This document shows positions 26,478 through 34,994 of a stretch of DNA of 49,232 nt, in pieces. The notes below the pieces were generated by a model. The model worked only from the letters and a program-made list of their open reading frames with translations. It had not been told where the DNA came from and did not search any database. Source of the DNA: Bacilli bacterium. GTDB taxonomy: Bacteria; Bacillota_I; Bacilli_A; RF39; UBA660. A program made the position numbers and the translations under genes. Numbering within the stretch: position 1 is the stretch's first letter; every line of letters begins with the position of its first letter. The DNA lies in NCBI GenBank assembly GCA_017459425.1, contig JAFUCZ010000036.1, forward strand, positions 1 to 49,232, read 5' to 3'.

Positions 26478-27756
26478 TTTTAAAAATTTAGATTTGACAC
26501 TTTATGAAGAAACTCTAGATAATGGTTTAAGAGTATTTATTGTTCCTAAAAATAATGTATCAGGAATTTATGCTACATTCTCAACTAAATATGGCTCAAA
26601 CACTAATGAATTCGTTCCAATTGGTGAAAAAAAGATGATTAGAGTACCAGATGGAGTTGCCCATTTTTTAGAACATAAAGTATTTGAACAAAAAGATGGT
26701 ACTGATCCATTTACATATTTTGGTCAAAGAGGAATAGATGCTAACGCAAATACAAATTATAAAAAAACTACTTATTTAATTTCAGGAATTGATAATTTTA
26801 ATGATTCACTTGAATACTTACTTGATTATGTTCAAGAACCATATTTTACAGATGAAAATGTTGAAAAAGAAAAAGGTATAATTGAACAAGAATTAAAAAT
26901 GTATCAAGACGTACCATATAGAGTTTTAACTGATGGAATTATGTATAATGTTTTAAGTAAAGATCCATCAAGAATTTCTATTGGTGGAACAGTAGAAAGC
27001 ATTTATAAAATAACTAAAGAAGATTTATATAAATGCTACAACACTTTTTATCATCCATCAAATATGTTTTTAGTAGTAACAGGTAATGTAAATAAAGAAG
27101 AAATAATTGAAATAGTAAAAGAAAATCAAAGTAGAAAAAAATTTAGTAAACCATTTAAAATAGAAAAAAAATCATATGATGAACCAGACAAAGTAAAACG
27201 TGAAAAAGAAACAAAAGAAATGAATGTAATAATACCAAAAACATCTATCTGCTATAAAATTAATGTTGATGAATTATTAAAAATAGTAGATGAATTTGAA
27301 CTTGGATATTATGTAAGTTTATTTTTTGACATTAAGTTAGGAAGTACATCAGATTTTATAAATGATTTAAAAAATGATGGTATAGTTACAACTGATTTAA
27401 GTATCGATTTAATGAAAGTAGATAATCATTACTTATCATTAATTTGTTCCGATACTAAAAGTCCTACAGTATTAATAGAAAAAATAGAAAATGTTTTAAA
27501 AGATAAAGAAATTAATGAACAAGATTTTAATAGAAAGAAAAAAACATTGATTAGTTCTTGTATATACATGAGTGATAATATTTATAGCATAAATAATAAA
27601 ATCATGAATAATATTATTATTTATGATAAAGTTATTACTGACGATTATGAAATAATTAAAAATTTAAATTATGAAACATTTAAAAAAATTATTGACAAAA
27701 TTAATTTAAAAAATAAATCTGAATTTACAATATTACCAAAAAAAACTAAGAATTAA
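26464..27756 (+). CDS. ymfH: YmfH-like M16 family zinc peptidase
   Basis: 430 residues. The inverted zinc motif HFLEH is at 67-71 (His67, Glu70, His71) in VAHFLEHKVFEQKDG, with the distal Glu in EKEKGIIEQELKMYQD about 75 residues later, so it is catalytically complete. N- and C-terminal M16 halves are both present. ATG follows GAGGGGAG inside the end of ymfF. The ymfF-ymfH arrangement is standard in Firmicutes, where the two probably form one heterodimeric peptidase. It overlaps the convergent murC end by 11 bases. Confidence 0.9.
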   Translation: MKKTDFKNLDLTLYEETLDNGLRVFIVPKNNVSGIYATFSTKYGSNTNEFVPIGEKKMIRVPDGVAHFLEHKVFEQKDGTDPFTYFGQRGIDANANTNYKKTTYLISGIDNFNDSLEYLLDYVQEPYFTDENVEKEKGIIEQELKMYQDVPYRVLTDGIMYNVLSKDPSRISIGGTVESIYKITKEDLYKCYNTFYHPSNMFLVVTGNVNKEEIIEIVKENQSRKKFSKPFKIEKKSYDEPDKVKREKETKEMNVIIPKTSICYKINVDELLKIVDEFELGYYVSLFFDIKLGSTSDFINDLKNDGIVTTDLSIDLMKVDNHYLSLICSDTKSPTVLIEKIENVLKDKEINEQDFNRKKKTLISSCIYMSDNIYSINNKIMNNIIIYDKVITDDYEIIKNLNYETFKKIIDKINLKNKSEFTILPKKTKN

Positions 27757-27772
27757 CCTTAGTTTTTTTAGA
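27738..27772. terminator. Bidirectional terminator, ymfH / murC
   Basis: AAAAAAACTAAG / CTTAGTTTTTTT perfect stem with a 7-base loop. Both convergent stop codons (murC TAG at 27746-27748, ymfH TAA at 27754-27756) lie inside it. Confidence 0.88.
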
Positions 27773-29056
27773 TTTATAATTTTCAATTAAATGAGAGACA
27801 GAAGCACAACTCATAAAAACAATAACAGAATCTTTAAATTGCAATAATTTATCAACACTTTCTTCATCAATCATTTCGCCATTTTTAAGATTATCAAATA
27901 TTAGTTTTGATGAAACATTAGGATATTCTTCTTGAGTTTCTCTATTGCAATCAATTTCAGTTAAAAATTGATAATCTGCTATATTTAATGCTGATGCAAA
28001 TTCATTATAAAAATCTTTAGTTCTTGAATATGTATTTGGTTTAAATAATGCAACTATTTTTTTATTTGGATATTTTTGACGAGCTGATTTTAAAGTTACT
28101 TCAATTTCGGTAGGGTGATGTGCATAATCATCAATTATAATAACATCATCTAAAACTTCTTCATGAAATCTTCTTTTTGCATTATGAAATGTTTTTAATA
28201 ATTTACAAATAGTATCTGGTTTAATTCCAAGTTTAATACATATAGCAATACAAGCTAAAGTATTTAAAACCATATGTTCTCCAAATAAAGGTAAATCAAA
28301 ATTTCCAATTGATTCATTATTTAGAATTACTTCAAATTGTGAACCAGAACTAGTAAGTTTTACGTTTTTAGCGTATATATCATTTGTATCATTAAATCCG
28401 TAATAAAAAATTTCATCGAGATTTAACTTTCTTATATTTAAATCATCTCCACAAGCAATAATACCTTTAGTTGATTTTAAAGCAAATTCTTTAAATGTAG
28501 CAATTATTTCATCAATATCTTTATATACTTCAGTATGTTCTAATTCAATGTTTGTTATTATAGAATATGTTGGGTGATAAGCTAAAAAGTGTCTATTATA
28601 TTCACATGATTCTATAACAAACAAATTATTATTTTTACTAGCAAATCCACTTCCATCGCCTATGAAATAATTACATCCTAAAGTATTACCTAAAACGTGT
28701 GAAATTAAAGTAGAAGTAGTGGTTTTACCGTGAGTTCCACACACACAAATTGATTCAAATTGTTTTGTTAAATCACCAAGAATATCATGATATTTTTTAA
28801 CCTTTAATCCTAAATCATTTATTCGCTTTATTTCTTTGTGATCAGGCGAGAATGCAGCAGAATATGTAACGATTATATCACTAGGTAAATCATGTGCACT
28901 ATGGTATATTGGAATATGTCTTTTTCTTAAACCATCTTCTGTAAATTTATAATCAACTACATCATCATATCCGATTACTTCATTTCCTAAATCATAAAGT
29001 ATTTGAGCAAGAGTACTCATTCCTGAACCTTTAATTCCTATACAGTAGTATTTCAT
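27746..29056 (-). CDS. murC: UDP-N-acetylmuramate--L-alanine ligase MurC
   Basis: 436 residues. It adds L-Ala to UDP-MurNAc. YYCIGIKGSGMSTLAQIL is the N-terminal nucleotide-binding domain (GIGGxGMS in most; here GIKGSGMS), followed by CGTHGKTTTS (ATP loop), ESCEYNRHFL, TNIELEHTEVY and DDYAHHPTEI. ATG 29056 follows GGAGATGT; an upstream start at 29080 would include this SD. It lies apart from murD and murE, with its own upstream region shared divergently with the DUF308 gene. Confidence 0.95.
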   Translation of the reverse strand: MKYYCIGIKGSGMSTLAQILYDLGNEVIGYDDVVDYKFTEDGLRKRHIPIYHSAHDLPSDIIVTYSAAFSPDHKEIKRINDLGLKVKKYHDILGDLTKQFESICVCGTHGKTTTSTLISHVLGNTLGCNYFIGDGSGFASKNNNLFVIESCEYNRHFLAYHPTYSIITNIELEHTEVYKDIDEIIATFKEFALKSTKGIIACGDDLNIRKLNLDEIFYYGFNDTNDIYAKNVKLTSSGSQFEVILNNESIGNFDLPLFGEHMVLNTLACIAICIKLGIKPDTICKLLKTFHNAKRRFHEEVLDDVIIIDDYAHHPTEIEVTLKSARQKYPNKKIVALFKPNTYSRTKDFYNEFASALNIADYQFLTEIDCNRETQEEYPNVSSKLIFDNLKNGEMIDEESVDKLLQFKDSVIVFMSCASVSHLIENYKSKKTKVNS

Positions 29057-29170
29057 ACATACATCTCCTTTGTAAATCATTATATTTTTATTATAGTATA
29101 AACAAAAAATAATTACAATAATATTTGATTTTTAAAAAAATTTGATATAATAGATATGGAAGGTGATTGA

Positions 29171-29689
29171 ATGAACAAAAATATTTATTATATTTACCCA
29201 CTTATTTATTTACTATCTGGTATTATTATGCTTATTTTTCCATCAAATATAAGTGATACAATTTGCTATTTTATTGGTAGTGTAATTATTATTTATGGTA
29301 TTATTAGTCTTATAACATATTCTAAAGTAGAAGAAGATAATTTTTTCAATAAAATTTTATTAATAATATCACTTGCTTGTATCGTATTTGGTATATTTAT
29401 GATTGCAAAACCAAAAACATTTGTCTCAATCATTCCATTTACAGCTGGAATATTTATATTTGTAGAAAGTATATCAAAACTAAAAGAAGCAATTCGTTTA
29501 AAAAAGGATGGATATAAAAATTGGTGGATAGTGTTGTTATTCTTTATTGAATTATTAATATTCGCACTAATACTATTAATTAATCCATTCAAAGTAATAG
29601 AGGTAACAATTAGATTTATCGGTTTAATATTTATAATAAATGCTTTATCAAGTATATGGCAATTAATTTCAACAAAAAAAGCTATTTAG
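29171..29689 (+). CDS. DUF308/HdeD-like membrane protein
   Basis: 172 residues with six hydrophobic segments in repeated pairs, each pair ending in a turn such as IMLIFPSN, FMIAKPKTF and ILLINPFK. This triple two-helix layout is that of DUF308 (HdeD-like) proteins. ATG after GGAAGGTGATTGA. A TATAAT at about 29146 precedes it. Function unknown in Firmicutes. It overlaps the convergent methyltransferase gene by 8 bases. Confidence 0.8.
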   Translation: MNKNIYYIYPLIYLLSGIIMLIFPSNISDTICYFIGSVIIIYGIISLITYSKVEEDNFFNKILLIISLACIVFGIFMIAKPKTFVSIIPFTAGIFIFVESISKLKEAIRLKKDGYKNWWIVLLFFIELLIFALILLINPFKVIEVTIRFIGLIFIINALSSIWQLISTKKAI

Positions 29690-29709
29690 TAAAACTATTT
29701 AGCTTTTTT
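29674..29709. terminator. Bidirectional terminator, DUF308 / methyltransferase genes
   Basis: AAAAAAGCTA / TAGCTTTTTT stem around an inner partly self-complementary loop. Both convergent stop codons (TAG, TAG) fall inside. Confidence 0.8.
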
Positions 29710-30554
29710 GTATACACAACTATTGAATCGTCAGATGTTTTGTTAACTCTTATTTGCCTTGCATTTAATTTTTTACTGATATAATTAATTTTTGAATAAA
29801 AATTTGGTTTTTTCCATGAATAAGTTACTAAAATTTTTCCATTTTCTTTTAAATTTTTATTATCTAATATATTTATCAAATCAACAAAATCATCAGAATT
29901 ATCAATAAAATTATAAATATTTGACAGATTAATAAAATCATATTTTTTGTGATATTTATTTGGAAGTTCAAAAACATCACATTTTTTAAAATTAATATTA
30001 CTGTTAATGTTTTGTAAAGATTTATATTTTTCTATATCTAAATAGTCAATACCATCAAGTTTATCAGTTTTATTTATAAAACATTCTCTAAATAAATCTC
30101 CTTTTTTACTAAAAATGAAATCCCAAAATATTTTAATGTTTTCTTGAGAAATTGATTCATTAAATTTCAAATAATATTTTTTTCTATTTTTTACAGGAGT
30201 AAGTATGTTATATAAAGTAAGAAAATCTTCAACATCTAGTGATTTGATTGCATTAAGTTTTAACATTAAATTATAATATGAAAGAGTATTTGAATCAAAA
30301 CAATCAATATTTTTCGCACCATGTAAAATTGATGTTATTACTTGATCACCTGATCCAGTAACAGTTAGAACATTTCCATTTTTAATATCAAAAAAATTAA
30401 AATAATCTTTTAAATTTTCATTACTGAATGAATAGGTGGGAGCAAAGTTTTCAAATGAAAGCTCTTCGTCATCCCATTTTACTATTTTTTTATTTTGCTT
30501 TTTTATTTGCTCTAATGTTTTCTTCGCATCAATTAATGCTTGTTTTTCTTTCAT
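29682..30554 (-). CDS. DUF3419/BtaA-like SAM-dependent transferase homologue
   Basis: 290 residues. The segment NVLTVTGSGDQVITSILHGA.NIDCFDSNTLSYYNLMLKLNAI is a Rossmann SAM-binding motif with the BtaA/DUF3419 arrangement (glycine loop, then acidic D.N and a long helix), followed by SLDVEDFLTLY, matching the helix after it in that family. A later KCDVFELPNKYHKKYDFINLSNIYNF is the second half of the methyltransferase core. BtaA makes betaine-lipid headgroups, but short homologues are uncharacterised, so I assign only the fold. ATG after AAGGGGATGT. Monocistronic. Confidence 0.65.
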   Translation of the reverse strand: MKEKQALIDAKKTLEQIKKQNKKIVKWDDEELSFENFAPTYSFSNENLKDYFNFFDIKNGNVLTVTGSGDQVITSILHGAKNIDCFDSNTLSYYNLMLKLNAIKSLDVEDFLTLYNILTPVKNRKKYYLKFNESISQENIKIFWDFIFSKKGDLFRECFINKTDKLDGIDYLDIEKYKSLQNINSNINFKKCDVFELPNKYHKKYDFINLSNIYNFIDNSDDFVDLINILDNKNLKENGKILVTYSWKKPNFYSKINYISKKLNARQIRVNKTSDDSIVVYTKKLNSFTK

Positions 30555-30682
30555 ACAACATCCCCTTAATAAGTTTATAATATTTGAGTATAATTTGTCA
30601 AATATATTTTATTATATGATATATAAACATATTTGATTTATATAGATTTATGTGTTAAAAATTAAAACTATAAAAATAAAAA

Positions 30683-30706
30683 GAAAGTAGATTTTATCTA
30701 CTTTTC
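30683..30706 (+). terminator. Orphan hairpin just upstream of a promoter
   Basis: Perfect 9-bp stem AAAGTAGAT / ATCTACTTT with a 3-base loop and TTTTC after it. No gene ends here on either strand; the next plus gene's -35 starts immediately after. It may insulate that promoter or end a short unannotated transcript. Confidence 0.5.
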
Positions 30707-30734
30707 TTGACTTTTATTAAAAAAAATATATAAT
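30707..30734 (+). promoter_or_regulatory. Sigma-A-type promoter of the sigma-like gene
   Basis: TTGACT at 30707-30712 and TATAAT at 30729-30734 with a 16-base, A-rich spacer. The ATG follows 26 bases later after GGTGGTGG. Confidence 0.75.
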
Positions 30735-30759
30735 AATTACTAATCTTGGTGGTGGTAAT

Positions 30760-32163
30760 ATGGATCCATTATTTAGTTTTTTCAGTAAAGAATTCGAAAA
30801 TATGAATTTAAGTGATTTAGACATAATATGCGCTATAATAAACGCAAAAGCAAAAAGTGATGATGAGTCTCAAATTAAAAGTATTGTTAGAGATGAGTTA
30901 AATCGAGAAGTCATTAGTTATATAAGAAAAACAAATGATATTAAAGTTAGAAATAATTTTATATTAAAGTATTTATATGTCTATAAAATTATATTAAATC
31001 GTAATGCATATATGAAAGAAACTGTCCATAAAATAGAAGAATACGAAAGTGTTACATTTGAAGCAATTTTAAGTACAATTTATAATTATAATTTATCTTC
31101 AAGAACAAAGTATATTACATATTTATATTCAAGCGTTTGGGGAATGCTTTATAGAGATTATTCTAAAAATCAAAGACTTATAAATTATCCATATGAATAC
31201 ATAGGAAATTTAGTAAAAATTAACAAAGTGATAAATGATTATATAGTCTTAAACGGTAAAAATCCTTCATATAAATATATTTCAGATGAAACAGATTTAT
31301 CAGTTAAACAAGTAAAAGAAATATTATCACATGATTATACTGAAGAGTCTTTAAATAAAGTAAGTAATGAAAATGAAGAATTTTATTATGAATTAAAGGA
31401 TCCAAACGGTACAAATTTCATAGATGATGTACTAAATAAAGATTCATTAAATAAATTATTAAATTACATAAAAAAAATATTACCACCTAGTCAATATGAA
31501 ATTTTAGCTTTATTTTTAGGATTAGAATGTAATCCCAAATCACGAAGTCAAATAGCAAAAGAAAATAATGTAACAGTAAGTGCAGTTAGCTTAAGACTTA
31601 GAAAAGCTATACAAAAATTAAAAAATGATGATGGGGTTGTAAAGTATTTGTCAAATGAGCCAATTGACATAACAGATTTAACTGTAAGTTTTTATGACTT
31701 GTTTCCTTATGAAAAAAAACTAGTTAATAGCTTATTTGCTAATTTAGATGAAAAGGATCAAAAATATATTAGGGAATGTTTCGGAAGTAAATTACAACTT
31801 TTAAAGAAATATTCTACTTTAGATAAAAAAGTATTATTTATTATAAATAAAATGAAAAAACAATTACTTATGATAGGTGATAATGAAATAATAAATAATT
31901 ACTATAAACAAGTATCTAAAAATTCTATATTTTTATATTTAATAAAATATTTACCAGTAGAAGAAGCACTTTTATTAACTGTATTTTTAGTTGGATATAA
32001 TGGACAAGCATTTAATTTAAAAGATTTAGGAAATTTATTTTCTATTGATGAAGTGAAAGTTAATTTATACTTAATGGATTTAAAAGGTTTGTTTGAAATT
32101 GAATCAAATGATGAAAACGAAATTAAAAAGCAAGTAAAAGAAAAATGTAAAAAACTGAGCTAA
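30760..32163 (+). CDS. Divergent sigma-70-like protein with a long C-terminal extension
   Basis: 467 residues. Residues ~115-146 (SSRTKYITYLYSSVWGML....NQRLINYP) match the layout of sigma region 2.3-2.4 (F.TYA...I...I.R.....R.IR.P). Residues ~147-205 look like region 3 (GKNPSYKYISDETDLSVKQVKEIL). Residues ~239-292 look like region 4 with its helix-turn-helix (LPPSQYEILALFLGL...SRSQIAKENNVTVSAVSLRLRKAIQKL). The first ~110 residues and the last ~175 have no recognised domain; the C-terminus contains a second weak HTH-like block. Region 2 is poor in the usual aromatic melting residues. It could be an alternative sigma factor or a non-sigma regulator. Own promoter and terminator. Confidence 0.68.
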   Translation: MDPLFSFFSKEFENMNLSDLDIICAIINAKAKSDDESQIKSIVRDELNREVISYIRKTNDIKVRNNFILKYLYVYKIILNRNAYMKETVHKIEEYESVTFEAILSTIYNYNLSSRTKYITYLYSSVWGMLYRDYSKNQRLINYPYEYIGNLVKINKVINDYIVLNGKNPSYKYISDETDLSVKQVKEILSHDYTEESLNKVSNENEEFYYELKDPNGTNFIDDVLNKDSLNKLLNYIKKILPPSQYEILALFLGLECNPKSRSQIAKENNVTVSAVSLRLRKAIQKLKNDDGVVKYLSNEPIDITDLTVSFYDLFPYEKKLVNSLFANLDEKDQKYIRECFGSKLQLLKKYSTLDKKVLFIINKMKKQLLMIGDNEIINNYYKQVSKNSIFLYLIKYLPVEEALLLTVFLVGYNGQAFNLKDLGNLFSIDEVKVNLYLMDLKGLFEIESNDENEIKKQVKEKCKKLS

Positions 32164-32178
32164 AAGGCTCTTTTTTTC
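32155..32178 (+). terminator. Terminator after the sigma-like gene
   Basis: GAGC / GCTC core stem closing a TAAAAG loop, extended by A-T pairs, followed by seven T; it overlaps the stop codon. Confidence 0.65.
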
Positions 32179-32213
32179 TTATTTTATAGTATAATAAGTA
32201 TAGGAGGTATTAA

Positions 32214-33572
32214 ATGGATAAATTTAATGAATATAGGGCTTTATATAACAATTTTATATATAAATCATATGAAGTTAAAAAAAATAATGAAAATATTGAA
32301 ATAACTTTTAATTTTGAAATAGAAAATTTAAAGAATTTTACTCCTACATTAAAAATTGAAAATAAAGGTATTATAAATTATGATGAAAAAATAATAGATA
32401 ATTTAGTTTTTAATTTAGGATTAATAGAACTTATTAGTTATTGGAAATGTACATGTAGTAAAAATGTAATAATAAAATGCGGGTATTTAAATGACGAACA
32501 AATAAATTGGTTTAAAAAATTATATTATAATGGTTTAGGTGAATTTTTTTATATAAATAAAATCGATACTAACATAGATGATTTTATGAATATAATTATA
32601 GATTTTGAAGAAACAAAAGATTATGACGTAAACTATAGTGGGAGTGGTAATTTAATTTGTGTAGGTGGTGGTAAAGATTCTATTGTTTCACTAGAACTAT
32701 TAAAAAACGAAGACAATAAAATTTTTATCGTTAATCCTAAAGATGTAACAATAGATTGTTCAAAAACTGCAGGGTATGATATTAGTGATATAATTGGTGT
32801 AAAGAGAGTAATTGATTCTAATTTACTTGAATTAAATAGTTTAGGATTTTTAAATGGCCATACTCCATTTTCATCTTTACTTGCGTTTTTATCTTATTTA
32901 ACAGCATATTTATATAATAAAAAATATATTGTTTTATCAAATGAAAATAGCGCTAATCAATCTACAGTATTAGGAACTAATGTTAATCACCAATATTCAA
33001 AAACGTATGAATTTGAATGTGATTTTTATAATTATGCATCTAAGTATTTAAAATTACCAATTCATTACTTTAGCTTTTTAAGGCCATTAAATGAATATCA
33101 AATCGCACAGTTGTTTTCAACTTTTAAAAAATATCATAATGTGTTTAAAAGTTGTAATGTAGGAAGTAAAAAAACTCCATGGGAGTGGTGTTGTAAATGT
33201 CCTAAATGCTTATTTATTTATTCTATATTAAGCCCTTTTTTATACAAGGATGAATTAGTAAATATATTTGGAAATGATTTATTTACTAATGAAGAATTAC
33301 TTGATATATTTTTAGAGTTGTTAGGATTAAGTAATAATAAACCATTTGAATGTGTTGGTACAATAGAGGAAATGAATTATGCAATAAGTAAAACAATTAA
33401 AAATTTAAAAGAAAAAAATGTTGAATTACCATTTTTACTTAAATATTTTGATGAACATAATTTAGATAAAAAAATAAGTAATCCACTTGAAGAATATAAT
33501 GATGTGCATAATTTACCAGAACATTTTGAAGAAATATTGAAGGGAGTATTAAATGATAGAGAATTTAATTAA
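32214..33572 (+). CDS. murL: MurL-like UDP-MurNAc-L-Ala-L-Glu epimerase
   Basis: 452 residues. The P-loop GGGKDS near 151-156 (ATP-pyrophosphatase type), NGHTPFSSLLAF near 213-224, SNENSANQST near 242-251 and the Cys cluster WEWCCKCPKCLF near 323-334 match my knowledge of MurL, the ATP-dependent epimerase first described in Xanthomonas. MurL converts the terminal L-Glu of UDP-MurNAc-L-Ala-L-Glu to D-Glu after a MurD-type ligase has added L-Glu. The murD gene overlaps its 3' end by 20 bases, supporting this role. No glutamate racemase (murI) is in the window. SD AGGAGG. Confidence 0.82.
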   Translation: MDKFNEYRALYNNFIYKSYEVKKNNENIEITFNFEIENLKNFTPTLKIENKGIINYDEKIIDNLVFNLGLIELISYWKCTCSKNVIIKCGYLNDEQINWFKKLYYNGLGEFFYINKIDTNIDDFMNIIIDFEETKDYDVNYSGSGNLICVGGGKDSIVSLELLKNEDNKIFIVNPKDVTIDCSKTAGYDISDIIGVKRVIDSNLLELNSLGFLNGHTPFSSLLAFLSYLTAYLYNKKYIVLSNENSANQSTVLGTNVNHQYSKTYEFECDFYNYASKYLKLPIHYFSFLRPLNEYQIAQLFSTFKKYHNVFKSCNVGSKKTPWEWCCKCPKCLFIYSILSPFLYKDELVNIFGNDLFTNEELLDIFLELLGLSNNKPFECVGTIEEMNYAISKTIKNLKEKNVELPFLLKYFDEHNLDKKISNPLEEYNDVHNLPEHFEEILKGVLNDREFN

Positions 33573-34938
33573 TTATTTAAAAAACAAAAACTTAGCAATA
33601 CTAGGTTTTGGAAAAGAAGGAAAATCCACATATAAATTTTTAAGAAAATATGTTGATGTAAATATAACAATATTTGATGTAAATGAAGCAATTAAAGATG
33701 ATCCATTAGTTAGTAATGATTCTAATTTGAAAATTGTTAATGATTACACATATGAAGAAATTTTAGAAAATTATGATTTAGTTATAAAAACACCAGGAAT
33801 TAGTTTAAAAGATGTTGATACAACTAAATATAAAGATAAAATTACTTCTCAAATTGAATTGTTGTTTGAATTTTTTGACATATTAACTATAGGTATTACT
33901 GGAACAAAAGGAAAAAGTACAACTACATCTTTGATATATGAAGTTTTAAAAAATCAATTAAATGATGTTTATATTGGAGGAAATATTGGAATACCAGTAT
34001 TTGATAATTTAGAGAAATTAAATAAAAATAGTATCTATGTAATAGAGCTATCAGCATATCAATTGCAGTATGTAAAAAAATCTCCAAAAATATCTTTACT
34101 TCTTAATTTATTTGAAGAACATTTAGATTTCTTTGGTGGTAAAGATAATTATTATAACGCTAAAATAAATATTGCTAATTACCAAAAAGAAAACGATGTT
34201 TTATTTTATAAAGGAGATAATTTAGATGTTATAAAATATTTAAATGGTCATATTTTTGGAAAAACATATAAAGTTATGGATAAAGATATATTAGATAATA
34301 ATTCTATTTTTATTAAAGACGGATTTGTTTGCTTAAGAGAAAATAATGAAATTACTAAATTATATGATTGTAATTCAGATAGAATTTTAAAAGGAAATAA
34401 CAATTTAAAAGATATCATGTTTGTTATGGGGGTAGCTAAATATTTAAATTTGGATTTAGTTAAGGCAATAAATGACATTAATTCTTTTAAGGGATTAGAA
34501 CATAGAATGGAATATGTAGGTAAAATAGATGAAGTAACATATTATAATGATTCAATTGCAACTATACCACAAGCAACAATTAATAATGTTGAAACTATAG
34601 GTAACGTAGATACACTTATTTTTGGTGGTATGGATAGGGGTATTGACTATAAACCATTAATTAATTATTTAACAGATTGCTCCATTTCTAATTTAATTTG
34701 TATGCCAGAAACTGGTACCAAAATAGGTAAATTTTTACTTGACAATGGATGTTCATCAAACATATATTTTGCAGATACTTTAGAAAGTGCTGTAAGCATT
34801 GCAAAAGAGGTAACAAAAAAGGGCAAAAGTTGTATTATGTCCCCAAGTGCTCCAAGTTATAATTATTTTAAAAATTTTGAAGAAAAAGGGAATTACTTTA
34901 AACAGTTAGTTTTAGAATCAAATATAAAACAAAAATAA
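33553..34938 (+). CDS. murD: MurD-type UDP-MurNAc-L-alanine--glutamate ligase (probably the L-Glu-adding MurD2 type)
   Basis: 461 residues. N-terminal LAILGFGKEGKSTYKFL, VIKTPGIS, ATP loop GITGTKGKSTTT near 114-125, then ELSAYQLQYVKKSP, NLFEEHLDFFGGKDNYYNAK and, in the C-domain, YNDSIATIPQATINNVE. Canonical MurD has E.SSFQL and N...DHLDRH; ELSAYQL and EEHLDFF are the variants I associate with the MurD2 partner of MurL. Together with the 20-base overlap with murL this suggests L-Glu is added and then epimerised. ATG after GAAGGGAG. A D-Glu-using ligase cannot be excluded from sequence. Confidence 0.88.
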   Translation: MIENLINYLKNKNLAILGFGKEGKSTYKFLRKYVDVNITIFDVNEAIKDDPLVSNDSNLKIVNDYTYEEILENYDLVIKTPGISLKDVDTTKYKDKITSQIELLFEFFDILTIGITGTKGKSTTTSLIYEVLKNQLNDVYIGGNIGIPVFDNLEKLNKNSIYVIELSAYQLQYVKKSPKISLLLNLFEEHLDFFGGKDNYYNAKINIANYQKENDVLFYKGDNLDVIKYLNGHIFGKTYKVMDKDILDNNSIFIKDGFVCLRENNEITKLYDCNSDRILKGNNNLKDIMFVMGVAKYLNLDLVKAINDINSFKGLEHRMEYVGKIDEVTYYNDSIATIPQATINNVETIGNVDTLIFGGMDRGIDYKPLINYLTDCSISNLICMPETGTKIGKFLLDNGCSSNIYFADTLESAVSIAKEVTKKGKSCIMSPSAPSYNYFKNFEEKGNYFKQLVLESNIKQK

Positions 34939-34994
34939 TTGCAAAAGACATTTAATTGTGCTAAAATATTTAAGTATTTAAAAGGAGTGAAATA

